DNA from: Mrakia gelida
Taxonomy: Eukaryota; Basidiomycota; Tremellomycetes; Cystofilobasidiales; Mrakiaceae
Length of the DNA stretch: 64,000 nt
Direction: 5' to 3'
Assembly (NCBI GenBank): GCA_024345305.1
Contig: BRON01000007.1
Span: 682,001-746,000 of the forward strand
Shown one piece after another: positions 12,143-21,635 of the stretch. The notes under the pieces are model-generated. The model worked only from the letters and a program-made list of their open reading frames with translations. It had not been told where the DNA came from and searched no databases. A program made the position numbers and the translations under genes. Within the stretch, counting starts at the first letter, position 1, and every line of letters starts with the position of its first letter.

Positions 12143-13996
12143 ATGATCGTCCCCACCTCCATCGTCCTCACCGTCCTTTCCCTCGTCTCCGTCGTCTCCG
12201 CTGCCCCCGTCGAGGCTCGAGGATTGAGGAACGGTGCGAATCCCCTCGCTACTTCCTCTGCCATTGAGGTCATCACCGCCCGAGGAGTGAGTCTTTGACG
12301 AGAAGGAGGGGAATCGGGAGCGACGCGGGTCGACGACCTTGGTTTTTTTAAAGGCTTGTAGCTCACCTCTTGCTTTGTTTTTCCTCACTTTCTCTTCGCC
12401 CAGCTCCGAAACGGAGCCAACCCTCTCGCCACCTCCGTTGTTGAGGTCGAGGCTCGAGGTGTGAGTCCAGGAGAAGGAGAAACGCGCGTCGTGGGTGATC
12501 TCGCGCGTCTTCAAACTTCGAAGCTCATTCCCAACTCTCCTTCCACTGCTATTCATCTCCACAGCTCCGAAATGGCGCGAATCCTTTGGATGCTACCCCT
12601 ACCGCCATCGATGCTCGAGGAGTGAGTCTCCTTCTCTCTCTAAACGATGAAAAGGACGCGACCGCGACGCGAGTGTCCCTTCGCCTTCGAAGCTCATTCT
12701 CTTCCTCCTTTCCCTCTTTTCTCGTCCCAGCTTCGAAACGGGGCCAACCCCTTGGCCACCTCTTCTTCCATCCCCGAGATTGGAGCCCGAGGAGTGAGTC
12801 TCGAGCCAGGAGGACGTGTGAAGCGGGGAGGAAGCACGAGTGCGTCGTCCGCCGACTTGAACTGACTTTTCCTTCCCCCCTGCCCCATCTTCTTCCTCCC
12901 TTCCTCCCCTACCTTCTGTCGTATCATCCGTAGCTTCGAAATGGTGCGAACCCGCTTTCGGCTGAGCCTACTGAGGTCGCCGCTCGAGGAGTGAGTCAAG
13001 ACGCGTCCTCTTCCTCTCGCGAACTTCAACTGACCGTCCCTCCTTCCCGTCCCCTTCTTCACTTTTCCTTCGCCTTTCCTTCGCTCAGCTTCGAAACGGA
13101 GCGAACCCCTTGTCTGAGGAGTCCGTTGGATCTCGAGGAGTGAGTCTCCTCGTCTGAGAACAAGAAAAGAAGAGCGAGACGACGCGTTTGACCGAATCGA
13201 CTTTGAACTGACTCCCCCGCCCTCCCTTCTTGCCCTTTCTTCGCTCTTTCTTCATCCAGCTTCGAAACGGAGCTAACCCCCTGTCTGAGGAGTCCGTTGG
13301 ATCTCGAGGAGTGAGTCTCCTCGTCTGAGAACAAGAAAAGAAGAGCGAGACGACGCGTTTGACCGAATCGACTTTGAACTGACTCCCCCGCCCTCCCTTC
13401 TTGCCCTTTCTTCGCTCTTTCTTCATCCAGCTTCGAAACGGAGCTAACCCCCTGTCTGAGGAGTCCGTTGGATCTCGAGGAGTGAGTCTCCTCGTCTGAG
13501 AACAAGAAAAGAAGAGCGAGACGACGCGTTTGACCGAATCGACTTTGAACTGACTCCCCCGCCCTCCCTTCTTGCCCTTTCTTCGCTCTTTCTTCATCCA
13601 GCTTCGAAACGGAGCTAACCCCCTGTCTGAGGAGTCTGTTGAGTCCCGAGGAGTGAGTTCTGTTGTCCAAGAACGAGCAGAGAGCGTTCGGCGACGCGTT
13701 CGTCCTCTTCGACTTTCCTCTGACTCCCTCGCCCCCCCTTCTTGCCCTTTCTTCGCTCTTTCTTCATCTAGCTCCGAAATGGAGCTAACCCTCTGTCTGA
13801 GGAGTCTGTTGAGTCCCGAGGAGTGAGTCTCAATGTCCGGAAACGGGAGGAAGAGAGCTGGCGACGCGATCGTCACTCCGGAACTTCAAGCTGACTCTCG
13901 GACTCCCCTCCTTCGCTTATCGTCTTGCTTTTCTTCCCCCAGCTCCGCAACGGAGCCAACCCCCTCGAGGTCACCCCCGTTGAGGTTTCCGCTTAA
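12143..13996 (+). CDS. Secreted repeat-peptide precursor: signal peptide plus eleven LRNGANPL units, one per exon
   Basis: Eleven exons give 228 residues. Exon 1 (12143-12286) begins MIVPTSIVLTVLSLVSVVSA, a clear signal peptide. Then comes APVEARG and the first LRNGANPL. Exons 2-11 start at 12404, 12565, 12731, 12934, 13089, 13260, 13431, 13602, 13772 and 13943. Each begins exactly with LRNGANPL and, except the last, ends with ARG or SRG. Between them lie variable, mostly acidic spacers (ATSVVEVEA, DATPTAIDA, SEESVGS). The last exon reads LRNGANPLEVTPVEVSA then TAA. All junctions are phase 0, so units can be added or skipped without frameshift. There is no cysteine, KR site, CAAX end, membrane segment or GPI tail. 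The layout (signal peptide, conserved core, acidic spacer, basic residue) is that of a multi-copy peptide precursor. Cleavage after the Arg of each unit is inference. I recognise no described family. No UstYa-like or peptidase gene lies next to it. Confidence 0.85.
13089..13771 (+). repeat. Tandem 171-bp exon-plus-intron repeat within the repeat-peptide gene
   Basis: Four consecutive modules start at 13089, 13260, 13431 and 13602. The first three are exactly 171 bases and the fourth is 170. Each is a 51-base exon for LRNGANPLSEESV(G/E)SRG plus its downstream intron. The introns after the exons at 13089, 13260 and 13431 are identical by eye over all 120 bases, so these copies arose very recently, probably by unequal crossing-over. 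The exon at 13089 differs from the next two only in synonymous positions. The fourth module has a diverged intron. Older, more diverged modules lie on both sides. Confidence 0.9.
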
Positions 13997-15464
13997 ACTG
14001 TGAGTGTCCGCTTCGACGTTCAGCTCGAACGAAGGAACGACGCGTCCTGACTTCTTATTTTTCCTTTCCGCCCTCCAGATGACTTCCCCAGTCTGGTTTC
14101 GCTACGTCTCTCTTCCATCTCTTCCTACCGATCATCGGTAAGTCTTCCTCTCCCTCACCTGGGTCCTTCTCCGACGTTCATTGGACACGAACTGACCCGT
14201 CCTCTCGTTCGCTCCTCAGGTCCTGAAAACTCGCCTTCCACCAACATCCCTCCTCCCCCTTCGCTTTCTCTTACCTTACGATCTCGACGTCCATAGACTA
14301 CTCCCGGCACTTTTGTTTCTCCAACTCTCTACTACCTCTTTAGACTCGATTCCCCTTCGACTCTCCTCTCACGCTCTTTTACGTCCCCCTTTCAACGAAC
14401 CCACCCACCTAGTCTTCTTCCTCCTCGCCGCCTTCTGTTCTTTCGTTCTTGGGTTCGTGTGTTTATCTCTTCTCTCGCTTTAGTCTTTCTTGGCCTAACC
14501 TAAACCTTGGTGTTTACTCGCCCCTACGCTCCTTCGTTTTTCTTTTCGCTCAGCATCTCTGCTTTTCGTTCCTCCCCTCCCTTTTGCTTCGAATCGTTTG
14601 TTCGTTTTGCTGCTTCAGTTCGTTCTGCTACTTACACCTTTTCTTTATAACTTAGTTTGGCCGTCGCTATGGAATAGTTTTGGTTGCCGATGTCTGCTGG
14701 GTCTCTCGAGGAAAGGAACGAGGAAGAGTCGACTCGGAGGTCGAACGAGGTCGCTTTTGCAGCTGCCTCCAGCCTCTTGGTCTGAATCAGTTCTCGATTA
14801 CTTCGCCGGTGAGACTCATCTGTGAGGCTTACAGATAGCTGAGGACCGATGGTCTTCCTCAACTGATAAGATACTCGAGGCTCGAAAGGAAGGCTTTCGA
14901 CGACGCGCTGGAAGCTTTGTTTTGTTGACACGCGCGTTCTTCGACAGCTTGTTCTCTATCACTGCTGGTGTCGAGATCTGATTTACCTCGATCGAACCAG
15001 TATTGATCTTGAGTATCATCTCGAGAAAGTCGGAAAATTTCGCACATCTCAGACAGCCGATGCGAGCCTGCTGGAGAGGAGGAAGCCCAGGCTCCAACGA
15101 ACTCCGTCGAAAGCTCGCTTCTTCTTGAGCTCTTGTTTTGGATCCAACCACGACTCCCAAAGCATCACTTCTCTTTCGCTCTTACGGACGCCATCATCTC
15201 TTCGGACTCGTCTCTCTGTCTTGACTTCGGACCAGAACTTGGAACGTGAGTCAGTCGAGAGCAGCGAGGGGAGGGACGGAGAGAGAGGGAGGGAAGGAGG
15301 TTGAGCTCAGCCCCGGTTCCTTCCCTTCTAAGTCCTTCCTTCTCGCCACCGTCCTTCCCCGATTCGAGGTCTAGAGACGTTGGAGCGTCTCTCTATACAG
15401 AGCTCACTTGCTGATGTCGCTCTTGCCAGGTCGAACGGGTTTGAAATCACCAGCAGAGCGAGCC
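13997..15464. other. 3' region of the repeat-peptide gene with two apparent 3' UTR introns; upstream region of the kinase
   Basis: Just past the TAA there is a complete intron signature at 14000-14078 (GTGAGT, CCTGACT, CCTCCAG) and a second at 14138-14219 (GTAAGT, ACTGACC, CCTCAG). The sequence to about 14700 is T-rich and looks like a 3' UTR. Near 15246 a GTGAGT, with an acceptor near 15429, suggests a 5' UTR intron of the kinase gene at 15465. No coding ORF is supported. Confidence 0.45.
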
Positions 15465-18142
15465 ATGACCTTCAAAGTCAGCGAGCTCAGAGATCCAAGA
15501 GCTTCAGACGACAACGACCAAAAGTGAGTCCTTCCGTTTCTCCTTCCGTCTTGATCATCTATACGACGAGGCTCTTCAGGTGGTCGAGGATATGTTCTCT
15601 TCGATCTCGAGCGGTAGACCTGAGTTCGAGGGGACGTGGAGATGCTGAAACGGAAGGAGCCGAAAGTTGACCTCGCTCTCTCTTTCTCCTGGATCCCTTC
15701 GCCCTCCTTCTTCCCTCTTCGCAGTCAACTCGGTCTGGACGAACACCACCCTCCATGCCATGAGAGGAGGACGTCTGCTTCCTTCGGAGATGAGAAGAGA
15801 CCTGCTTGCAACCACGACGACAGGTGAGCCTTCCTTTTAGGTTCACGAGCGACCTCTCTCGTCGGCCTGTTGGAGCTGACAGTTACGGGTCTTACTATTC
15901 GACCATTTCTAGTCCATATCTACTCGTGAGCATCTCTTGAGATCCTCGTGTATCCCTTAGAAGTCCCAGACTGATTTCGAGCCTTTTGTTTCAGATTCCC
16001 GGCACGCTGAACGGTCGAGCTATCGGTCTCGACGAGGTTCGACCTCTCCCTTGTTCCCAGCTTTCGTTCCTTCGAAATCTCACTGACCGTCGTCTTCCCT
16101 CCTCTTTTATCCCCAGGACACCCTCTTCCATCTCTCCGAAGGTGTTCATGCCGTCGTCAACGCTTCCAAGTGGTCCTGGCCTCTTCGTTCGAAAGGTCCC
16201 TCCGGTGACCGTCCTCCTACTCCTCCTGGACCCAAACGCCCTTACACCACCCCTCCCATCACTCCAGGATCAGACTACGGCTCAACACTCAGCTATGCGT
16301 ATCGTGCAGAAGACGAGGGCGGAGAGTGGATCGGTGGGACGAACGTCGACGATGTTGGTGGGCTGAGAGGCTGGGTCGTTGGGAAGTCGGTCAACTCGAA
16401 CGAGAACACGAGGATGAAACCTCACGATGTCAGGAGGGAAGCGAGGATACTAGGAGAGCTGAGTCATCCAAATGTGGGCCTCGCCGTTTCTCCTAGTCTT
16501 GCCTTCGACGGCCGTCCAACGCGTCTCTGATCTCTTCGCTCGCGACTCCTTTGACTTCCAGATCATCCCACTCCTCAACGCCTACTACTTCCCCTACGAG
16601 TCCACCTTCACCCTCTATCTTCCACTCCTACCTCTACCATTATCCACCCTGCTCAACTCTCCCTTCTTCTCTCCTCACCTGCCACCGATCCAAACCGTTC
16701 GAGGCCTTCCCGACCCACTCGCCTTCGCCACGGACAACTCAGACTTCCCGAGGAACGATACTTTTGGAGTACTCGCGACGAGTCTGATATGGCAGATTGT
16801 CTTGGGAGTCGAGTACCTGGAGAAGATGGGCCTTGCTCATCGAGATCTCAAGCCGGCGAACATCGTGATTGGACCTGGAGGAGAGGTGGTGCGTTTCCAT
16901 CTCTCTTGCGCTTCTTGCTTCTCAGCGGCGACGACGCCATCTCCGAGTTGGAGATAGAGTGCTGACATACTGTTTTGTACGCCTTGTTTGTCGAAAAAAA
17001 CAGCGGCTCATCGACTTCGGAACGGCGTGGGAGAAGGATCGACATCCGTCGCGTCTGCTCGCCAACGAGGACGACTCCGAGAAGGAGGAGAAGATGATCT
17101 GCGACGTTGGGACTGGGTGAGTGATAGATACTCTCAGGCTCTCTTCGTTCTCGTCTGCCACCTTCGCTCGCTCTTGCTGACGTCAATCTCGTTCTGACCC
17201 TCCAGATCCTATCGAGCTCCCGAACTCCTCTTTTCACCTCCCTCCTACTCGCCAGAAGCCATCGATCGCTGGTCGCTCGGGGTGCTCCTCTCGGAATTCT
17301 TCACTCCGCTCATCTTCTCCTGCTCGGAAGGAGGTCAGTCGCCAACACCGTCCTTCACCTCCTCGATCCTCGACGACGACGCGTCGAATCCCACCTTCAG
17401 CTCGACGGACGCGAGGCAGGGATGGAAGGAGCCGTTCGAGACGGGAGACTTCGGAAAGGACGGAGGGGACGCTGCAGTGACTCGGGGTAGCTACTTCGAG
17501 ACGAAGACGTGGGAGAGGAGGAAGCTGTTCGACGGGGAACGAGGGGATGTCGGGTTGGGGGGGAGCATCTTCTCGATTCGAGGCAGTCCAGGAAAGGAGA
17601 GTTGGCCTGTGAGTTCCTCGTGTCTTTCAATTCCTATCTCGCTCTCTCTCTCCGATCCTCAGTCTGACCTTCCCGTCTTTTCACCTTCGTTCTCGCAGGA
17701 ATTCGACGACCTCCCCGACGCGCACAAGATCCCTTTCCCTTCGACACCTTCCGCCATCCCTCTTCACCTTCTTCTTCCCAACCTCCCCCATCCATTCCTG
17801 GTCCCCTCATCGGCCTCCTCTTCTTCGACGGACCTCCTCCTCCCTCAAGCTCATCCCCTCCTCCCCGCTCGAACCATCACTCCTCGATCCGCCAACCCAA
17901 CTCTTCCCTCGCTTCTCTCGTCCCTCCTCGCCATCTCTCCCGAACAAAGGACCTCAGCAGCCAAGATCGCTCGACACCCCTACTTCTGTGCTCAGATGTG
18001 CGGAGTTCTGCTGCCGAGGGGACGAGCGGATCCCAGGATCGAGGGAGTGAGAGGTGTTTGGAGCTGGAGAGGCAAAGGGTTGAGGGAGTTGGTAGAGGGT
18101 TGGGTGGCTGGTTGCGTCGAGGAGCTCGATGGAGACATGTGA
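15465..18142 (+). CDS. Divergent CDK-like/CDK-activating serine/threonine protein kinase (Csk1/Cak1-like)
   Basis: The start MTFKVSELRDPRASDDND (15465-15523) joins, after an intron to 15724, to QLGLDEHHPPCHERRTSAS in matching phase. A 13-base exon at 15913-15925 then encodes PYLL. The kinase core follows: a relaxed glycine loop (LSEGVHAVV), beta-3 lysine in GWVVGKSV, the alpha-C-like stretch KPHDVRREARILGELSHPN, catalytic loop HRDLKPANIVI, RLIDFGTAWE in place of classical DFG-G, then YRAPELLFSPPSYSPEAIDR. The C-lobe ends SPEQRTSAAKIARHPYFCAQ, stop at 18142. A long Asp/Ser-rich insert sits between APE and the C-lobe. Relaxed glycine loop, DFGTA and inserts resemble fungal monomeric CDK-activating kinases, which phosphorylate the CDK T-loop. 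That assignment is inferred; protein kinase identity is certain. Confidence 0.78.
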
Positions 18143-18511
18143 TTGTGCTGGAGAGTCGGTATGGGTTCCGTGAGAGGTCAGATGGGAGGAAGTGTGAGCG
18201 AGAGAGGGGAGATGGAGGAGAACGGCGCTTGACGCGCGTCGACGTTTTGGGTCTTTCGTTTTGGGGTCTACGGTAGCTTCTTAGGGTAATCATTCTTTGG
18301 GTTGTCGTATCGCTTATCGTTTTGGGTTTGGGTTTCGCTAATTTTTTGATGATTTTACGATCTTCGTCGAGAGGGAGGCAAAGCAGGGCCGCTCCCTTTC
18401 GTGTTCACTCTTCGATCTTCTCTTCTTCCCTCCCGACCTCCAGGACCTCAAAACGATCCAACTCCTTAGGGATCCCGAATACTCTCTCCTCCCTCGAAGC
18501 TTTCAACGATC
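18143..18511. other. Intergenic region between the kinase and the next plus-strand gene
   Basis: The first half is GT-rich and looks like a 3' UTR (18240-18350). The second half is pyrimidine-rich, leading to the ATG at 18512. Nothing else was recognised. Confidence 0.4.
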
Positions 18512-19649
18512 ATGATCGCCTCCATCCATACCAGGTATCCCCTGTCTGCCTGTGAGAGTCTAGCTAGTCTTGGGAAGGGATACAAGTAAGCTCTCGCCGA
18601 CCGCACGTCTTCCTCCTCCCTTCCCTCCCTTCTGACTCGATCCCTCCTTCTTCTTCTTCTTCTTCCTCTTCTTCAGTGCTGCCGGGAAGATTGTCGCTCC
18701 GGACGACCCCGCCTGCCTCTCTCCTGAAGCCTACGCCGCTCTCTACCCTTCCAACGGAGTCAGCTCGGACGAGGAAGACGACGACGACGACAAGGATCTT
18801 CCTCGACCCACCACCAAAGCTCGACGATACGCTCAGCAGGACCACGACTACTACGTCTCCCTCGAACAAGACTCGCCTCAAGATCAAGCTGGACGAGGAG
18901 GAGACGAGAAGGAAGAGGGTGGGAAGTCTAGGGAAGGCGGCGATGAGGTCGAAGCTCATGTTAGAGAGTCGGACGACGAGAGGAGCGAGAGAGAGTTTAG
19001 GAGGAAGTTTCCTGCTGGTCTCGTGAGTACTATACCTACCTTCAGTCTAGCTCCCAAGGGTTTAAGGGGCTATCGAGAGTCTGGACCTGAAGCTGACGTC
19101 GACATCGCTTTCCCTCTTCCTCGCTCGCTCAATCCCGTTCGGTCACTTCCTCCTCGTCTCGCCCTTTCCTCCTCATCTGCTTCCCTCCCTCCCTCTGTTC
19201 GCTTCCTCGACCACTTCCACTTCCGATCACTCCCCTCTCTCGTCTACCACCTCCAGCCCGACATCGTCAAGAGGGCGAGGAAATCCGGAATCAACCTCGT
19301 CAACATCAACGACTTCGACTCGTTCGCCGGAGGAGTTGGAGTCGGAAAGGATCTCGAACGCTACCTCGCCTGGGTTCCCAAGTTGAGGTCGGAGGGCTGG
19401 GAGATCGAAGGTGGGATCGAGAGGCGGGTTTACTGGGTCTGGGCGGTCCTTCGAGAGCACAAGGATCCACAGCTCGACCTCGTCCCATCCACGCCTAAGA
19501 GCTTGCTCTCCGCGACGTCCATGAACCCTTTCCGATTTTTGGTCCAACCATCCTCCAGCTCGTTCAAGTACATCCTCCACGAGTCCATCCTCATGCCTCC
19601 CAAGGCTCGAGCTGTCGCTGCCATCGAGGGAGAGGGGTCGGTTGCTTAG
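18512..19649 (+). CDS. Unrecognised 270-residue protein with an acidic linker
   Basis: Three exons (18512-18585, 18677-19022, 19257-19649) with consistent phases. It starts MIASIHTRYPLSACESLASL and continues NAAGKIVAPDDPACLSPEAY. An acidic, low-complexity stretch (SSDEEDDDDDKDLPRP, then GGDEKEEGG) follows, and then REFRRKFPAGL. The last exon, DIVKRARKSGINLVNINDFD, is compact and looks like a folded domain, ending in a region with LHESILMPPKARAVAAIEGE. I cannot name the family. The second intron is 234 bases, so a missed small exon is possible there. No signal peptide or membrane helix is seen; the acidic linker would fit a nuclear protein, but that is a guess. Confidence 0.6.
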
Positions 19650-20032
19650 CTGGATCGAGACGCGTCGATCGGTTTCGTTTTTTCGCTTTCGTGCTCGTTG
19701 TTTGATGATTTTCTCCTTTGTTTTTCTCTTACTTCTCGCTTATGTATCATTTTCTCTCTCTTCATTCTCACCAACCAGTTTAGGCTACCCATACTTCTCC
19801 TTTTAGTTCGCTTTCTTCTCTTCGTCGCGTCGCGTCGCTCTTTTCGTTTCTTCGATGTCCTCTCACGACTTTGAGTTCCAGATCGCCTGACTCCCATCAA
19901 GAAGTCTCTCTTTCCTCTCGCTTCGCCGAGCACTGTCTGTACGAGAGAAGAACGACTGCACCTGACTGACTTTGCGAGACCGAGTCGACGCGTCGCGAAC
20001 AAGAAGCGAGTACAGTATCGATCATCGTCAAG
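19650..20032. other. Convergent intergenic region
   Basis: Lies between two convergent genes. T-rich 3' UTR-like sequence occupies 19675-19800. There is a GACGCGTC palindrome at 19659-19666 and a related one near 19985. No gene seen. Confidence 0.4.
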
Positions 20033-21271
20033 CTAGCCTTCGTGATAGACCCTCAAATCCAACCCCTCCACCTTCTTCAAAACTTCCAACCCTTCCTCGT
20101 CGATCTTCTCAGCTCCAACCCCGCCAAACCACAGCGTCGACAACCCCTCCGGGTCGTTGTCCCCGTCGTTCTCATCGAACCCCCACTCTCGAGACAGCAC
20201 CATCTTCACCACGGCCTCTGCCGACACCTCGTAGTTGCCAAGGAGCAGAAGCGTATCGAGGAAAGGACAACAATTCTTTTGACCTGGCTTCCTCGTCAGA
20301 GCCTCAATCAACGCGTCCGAGATGGGTCCTTCGAGGATGAGGTCGTCCAAGCCCCACGCCTGTCGTAGATGAGCGATGAGCGACGTTTCGGTGTAGGTTC
20401 GGTCCTTGATGAAGGTGGCCTGGAGGCGTCGGAGGCCATTGACGTTGGGAGGATGGGGATGAGGTGGGAAGAGGAAGGTCGAGAAGGGGACGTGTTTCGG
20501 CAGGTTGAGGCAGCGCAGCCTCGGGGCGAGGAAGATGGGCGACTTCCAGTCTCCGGCGGAGTCGTATTCGGTTCCGGGGCTGAGATGAGAGTCGATGGTG
20601 TCGAGGTCGGGGAGGGAGATGGTTCGGGAGGAGGAGGAGGAGGAGGGCGCAAAGGTGACGGGAGAGTTAAGGAGTTTGAGGGTTTGGAGTTTTGGTGTTC
20701 GCTGGAGGAGGGAGAAGATGGAGTGGTCGTGGGTGGGTTTGAAGTTCCTGAGTTCGAGGTAGGTGAGATTGGAGAGGAGGATGGGGGACGAGGGAGCGGT
20801 GATTCGACGAAGGTTGGAGTCCGTGTTCGTGAGATGGAGGTCGGTGAGGAGGAGCGACGACGCCAACAGGTCCCAAACTGCTTCCAGACCGTGAATACGA
20901 TTGATGGGAATCGACAAGGAGGTCAACGACACGAGGTTGCCTTGAATCCTATCGAAGAGGAGCTTGAGGACGATGGGCCCGCTCTTCACGTCGAGGCTGA
21001 CACTTCTGGGCGCTCCCTTCTCCAACATACAGTCCATCTTCTTTGCTCCCTCTTCCTTGGAGATCCAAACGCGTCCCCAGAAGCTGCGATATTTGAGGAA
21101 GATCTCCCTCCATCGACGACTGACCGCGACGAGGATGAAGGAGTCCTTGGGATCGACGCATCCCTCGGGATCTCTTTGAACGAAGGAGTGACCGATTCTG
21201 AGGATGAGCTCCGTAGGAAGCCTGTCGATGTAGGCTGGAGAGAGGTGGGGAGTGGAGAGGACGGCGGGCAT
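20033..21271 (-). CDS. F-box-like / leucine-rich protein (cassette copy 1)
   Basis: A single coding exon gives 413 residues. It starts MPAVLSTPHLSPAYIDRLPT; PTELILRIGHSFVQ and FILVAVSRRWREIFLKYRSF form an F-box-like N-terminus. Leucine-rich segments follow: LVSLTSLSIP, SLLLTDLHLTNTD, LSNLTYLELRNFKPT and TPKLQTLKLLNSP. Such proteins are usually substrate receptors of SCF ubiquitin ligases; the target is unknown. I chose the ATG at 21271 over an upstream in-frame one because an intron acceptor (TTCCAAG) lies two bases before it on the minus strand, with AGCTGACC and GTGAGC upstream, indicating a 5' UTR intron. A diverged paralogue sits at 56076-57302. The gene is head-to-head with the coiled-coil F-box gene at 21636. 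Confidence 0.75.
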   Translation of the reverse strand: MPAVLSTPHLSPAYIDRLPTELILRIGHSFVQRDPEGCVDPKDSFILVAVSRRWREIFLKYRSFWGRVWISKEEGAKKMDCMLEKGAPRSVSLDVKSGPIVLKLLFDRIQGNLVSLTSLSIPINRIHGLEAVWDLLASSLLLTDLHLTNTDSNLRRITAPSSPILLSNLTYLELRNFKPTHDHSIFSLLQRTPKLQTLKLLNSPVTFAPSSSSSSRTISLPDLDTIDSHLSPGTEYDSAGDWKSPIFLAPRLRCLNLPKHVPFSTFLFPPHPHPPNVNGLRRLQATFIKDRTYTETSLIAHLRQAWGLDDLILEGPISDALIEALTRKPGQKNCCPFLDTLLLLGNYEVSAEAVVKMVLSREWGFDENDGDNDPEGLSTLWFGGVGAEKIDEEGLEVLKKVEGLDLRVYHEG

Positions 21272-21635
21272 GGCTGGCTTGGAAAGGATCGAGGGGAAGG
21301 GGAGGGCAAGAGGGAGAGCGGAGGGGAAGGAGAGGAGGTCAGCTCGGTCTGGCGGCCATCCCAAGAGAGAGAATCGAACGATAGAGCTCACTACTGGATG
21401 TAGAAGAGTATGTCCTAGAGAAAGCTCTTGCTTGTGTTGGCTGGCTGAGAAGGAAAGTGCGAGGAGAAAGGAAGGAAGGGAAGGGAGGGAGATGGTCGAA
21501 GTTCGAGCTCAACTTGAGTCCCCTGAGCTCTTCCTTCTTTCGTTCCCCAACCGTTTCGGACTCAAACTCGAGTTTTCATCTCTTCTTCCAGCATCCTCAC
21601 TCTTCCATTAGGACTCCTACCCTCCTCTCCCTACG
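21272..21635. promoter_or_regulatory. Divergent promoter of the F-box gene pair (copy 1)
   Basis: The 364 bases between the two start codons are clearly similar to 57303-57658, which separates the second copy of the pair. The longest identical stretch I see is 40 bases at 21528-21567, the same as 57552-57591. Conservation outside coding sequence suggests shared promoter or leader function, or simply recent duplication. Confidence 0.6.

Noticed and set aside
13089..13771. CRISPR-like regular repeat
   Set aside because: The period is an exon plus intron in a eukaryotic gene; repeats and spacers do not have CRISPR lengths and no cas genes exist here.
12143..13996. Reading the repeat gene as a lipid-modified mating pheromone precursor of the rhodotorucine kind (both are tandem repeats containing RNG)
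   Set aside because: No cysteine and no CAAX motif occur in any unit, and the gene has a secretory signal peptide, which farnesylated pheromone precursors lack.
20369..21403. Long plus-strand ORF of 344 codons antisense to the F-box gene
   Set aside because: Its Gly/Glu/Val-rich composition mirrors the codon bias of the real minus-strand gene, and it has no recognisable domain.
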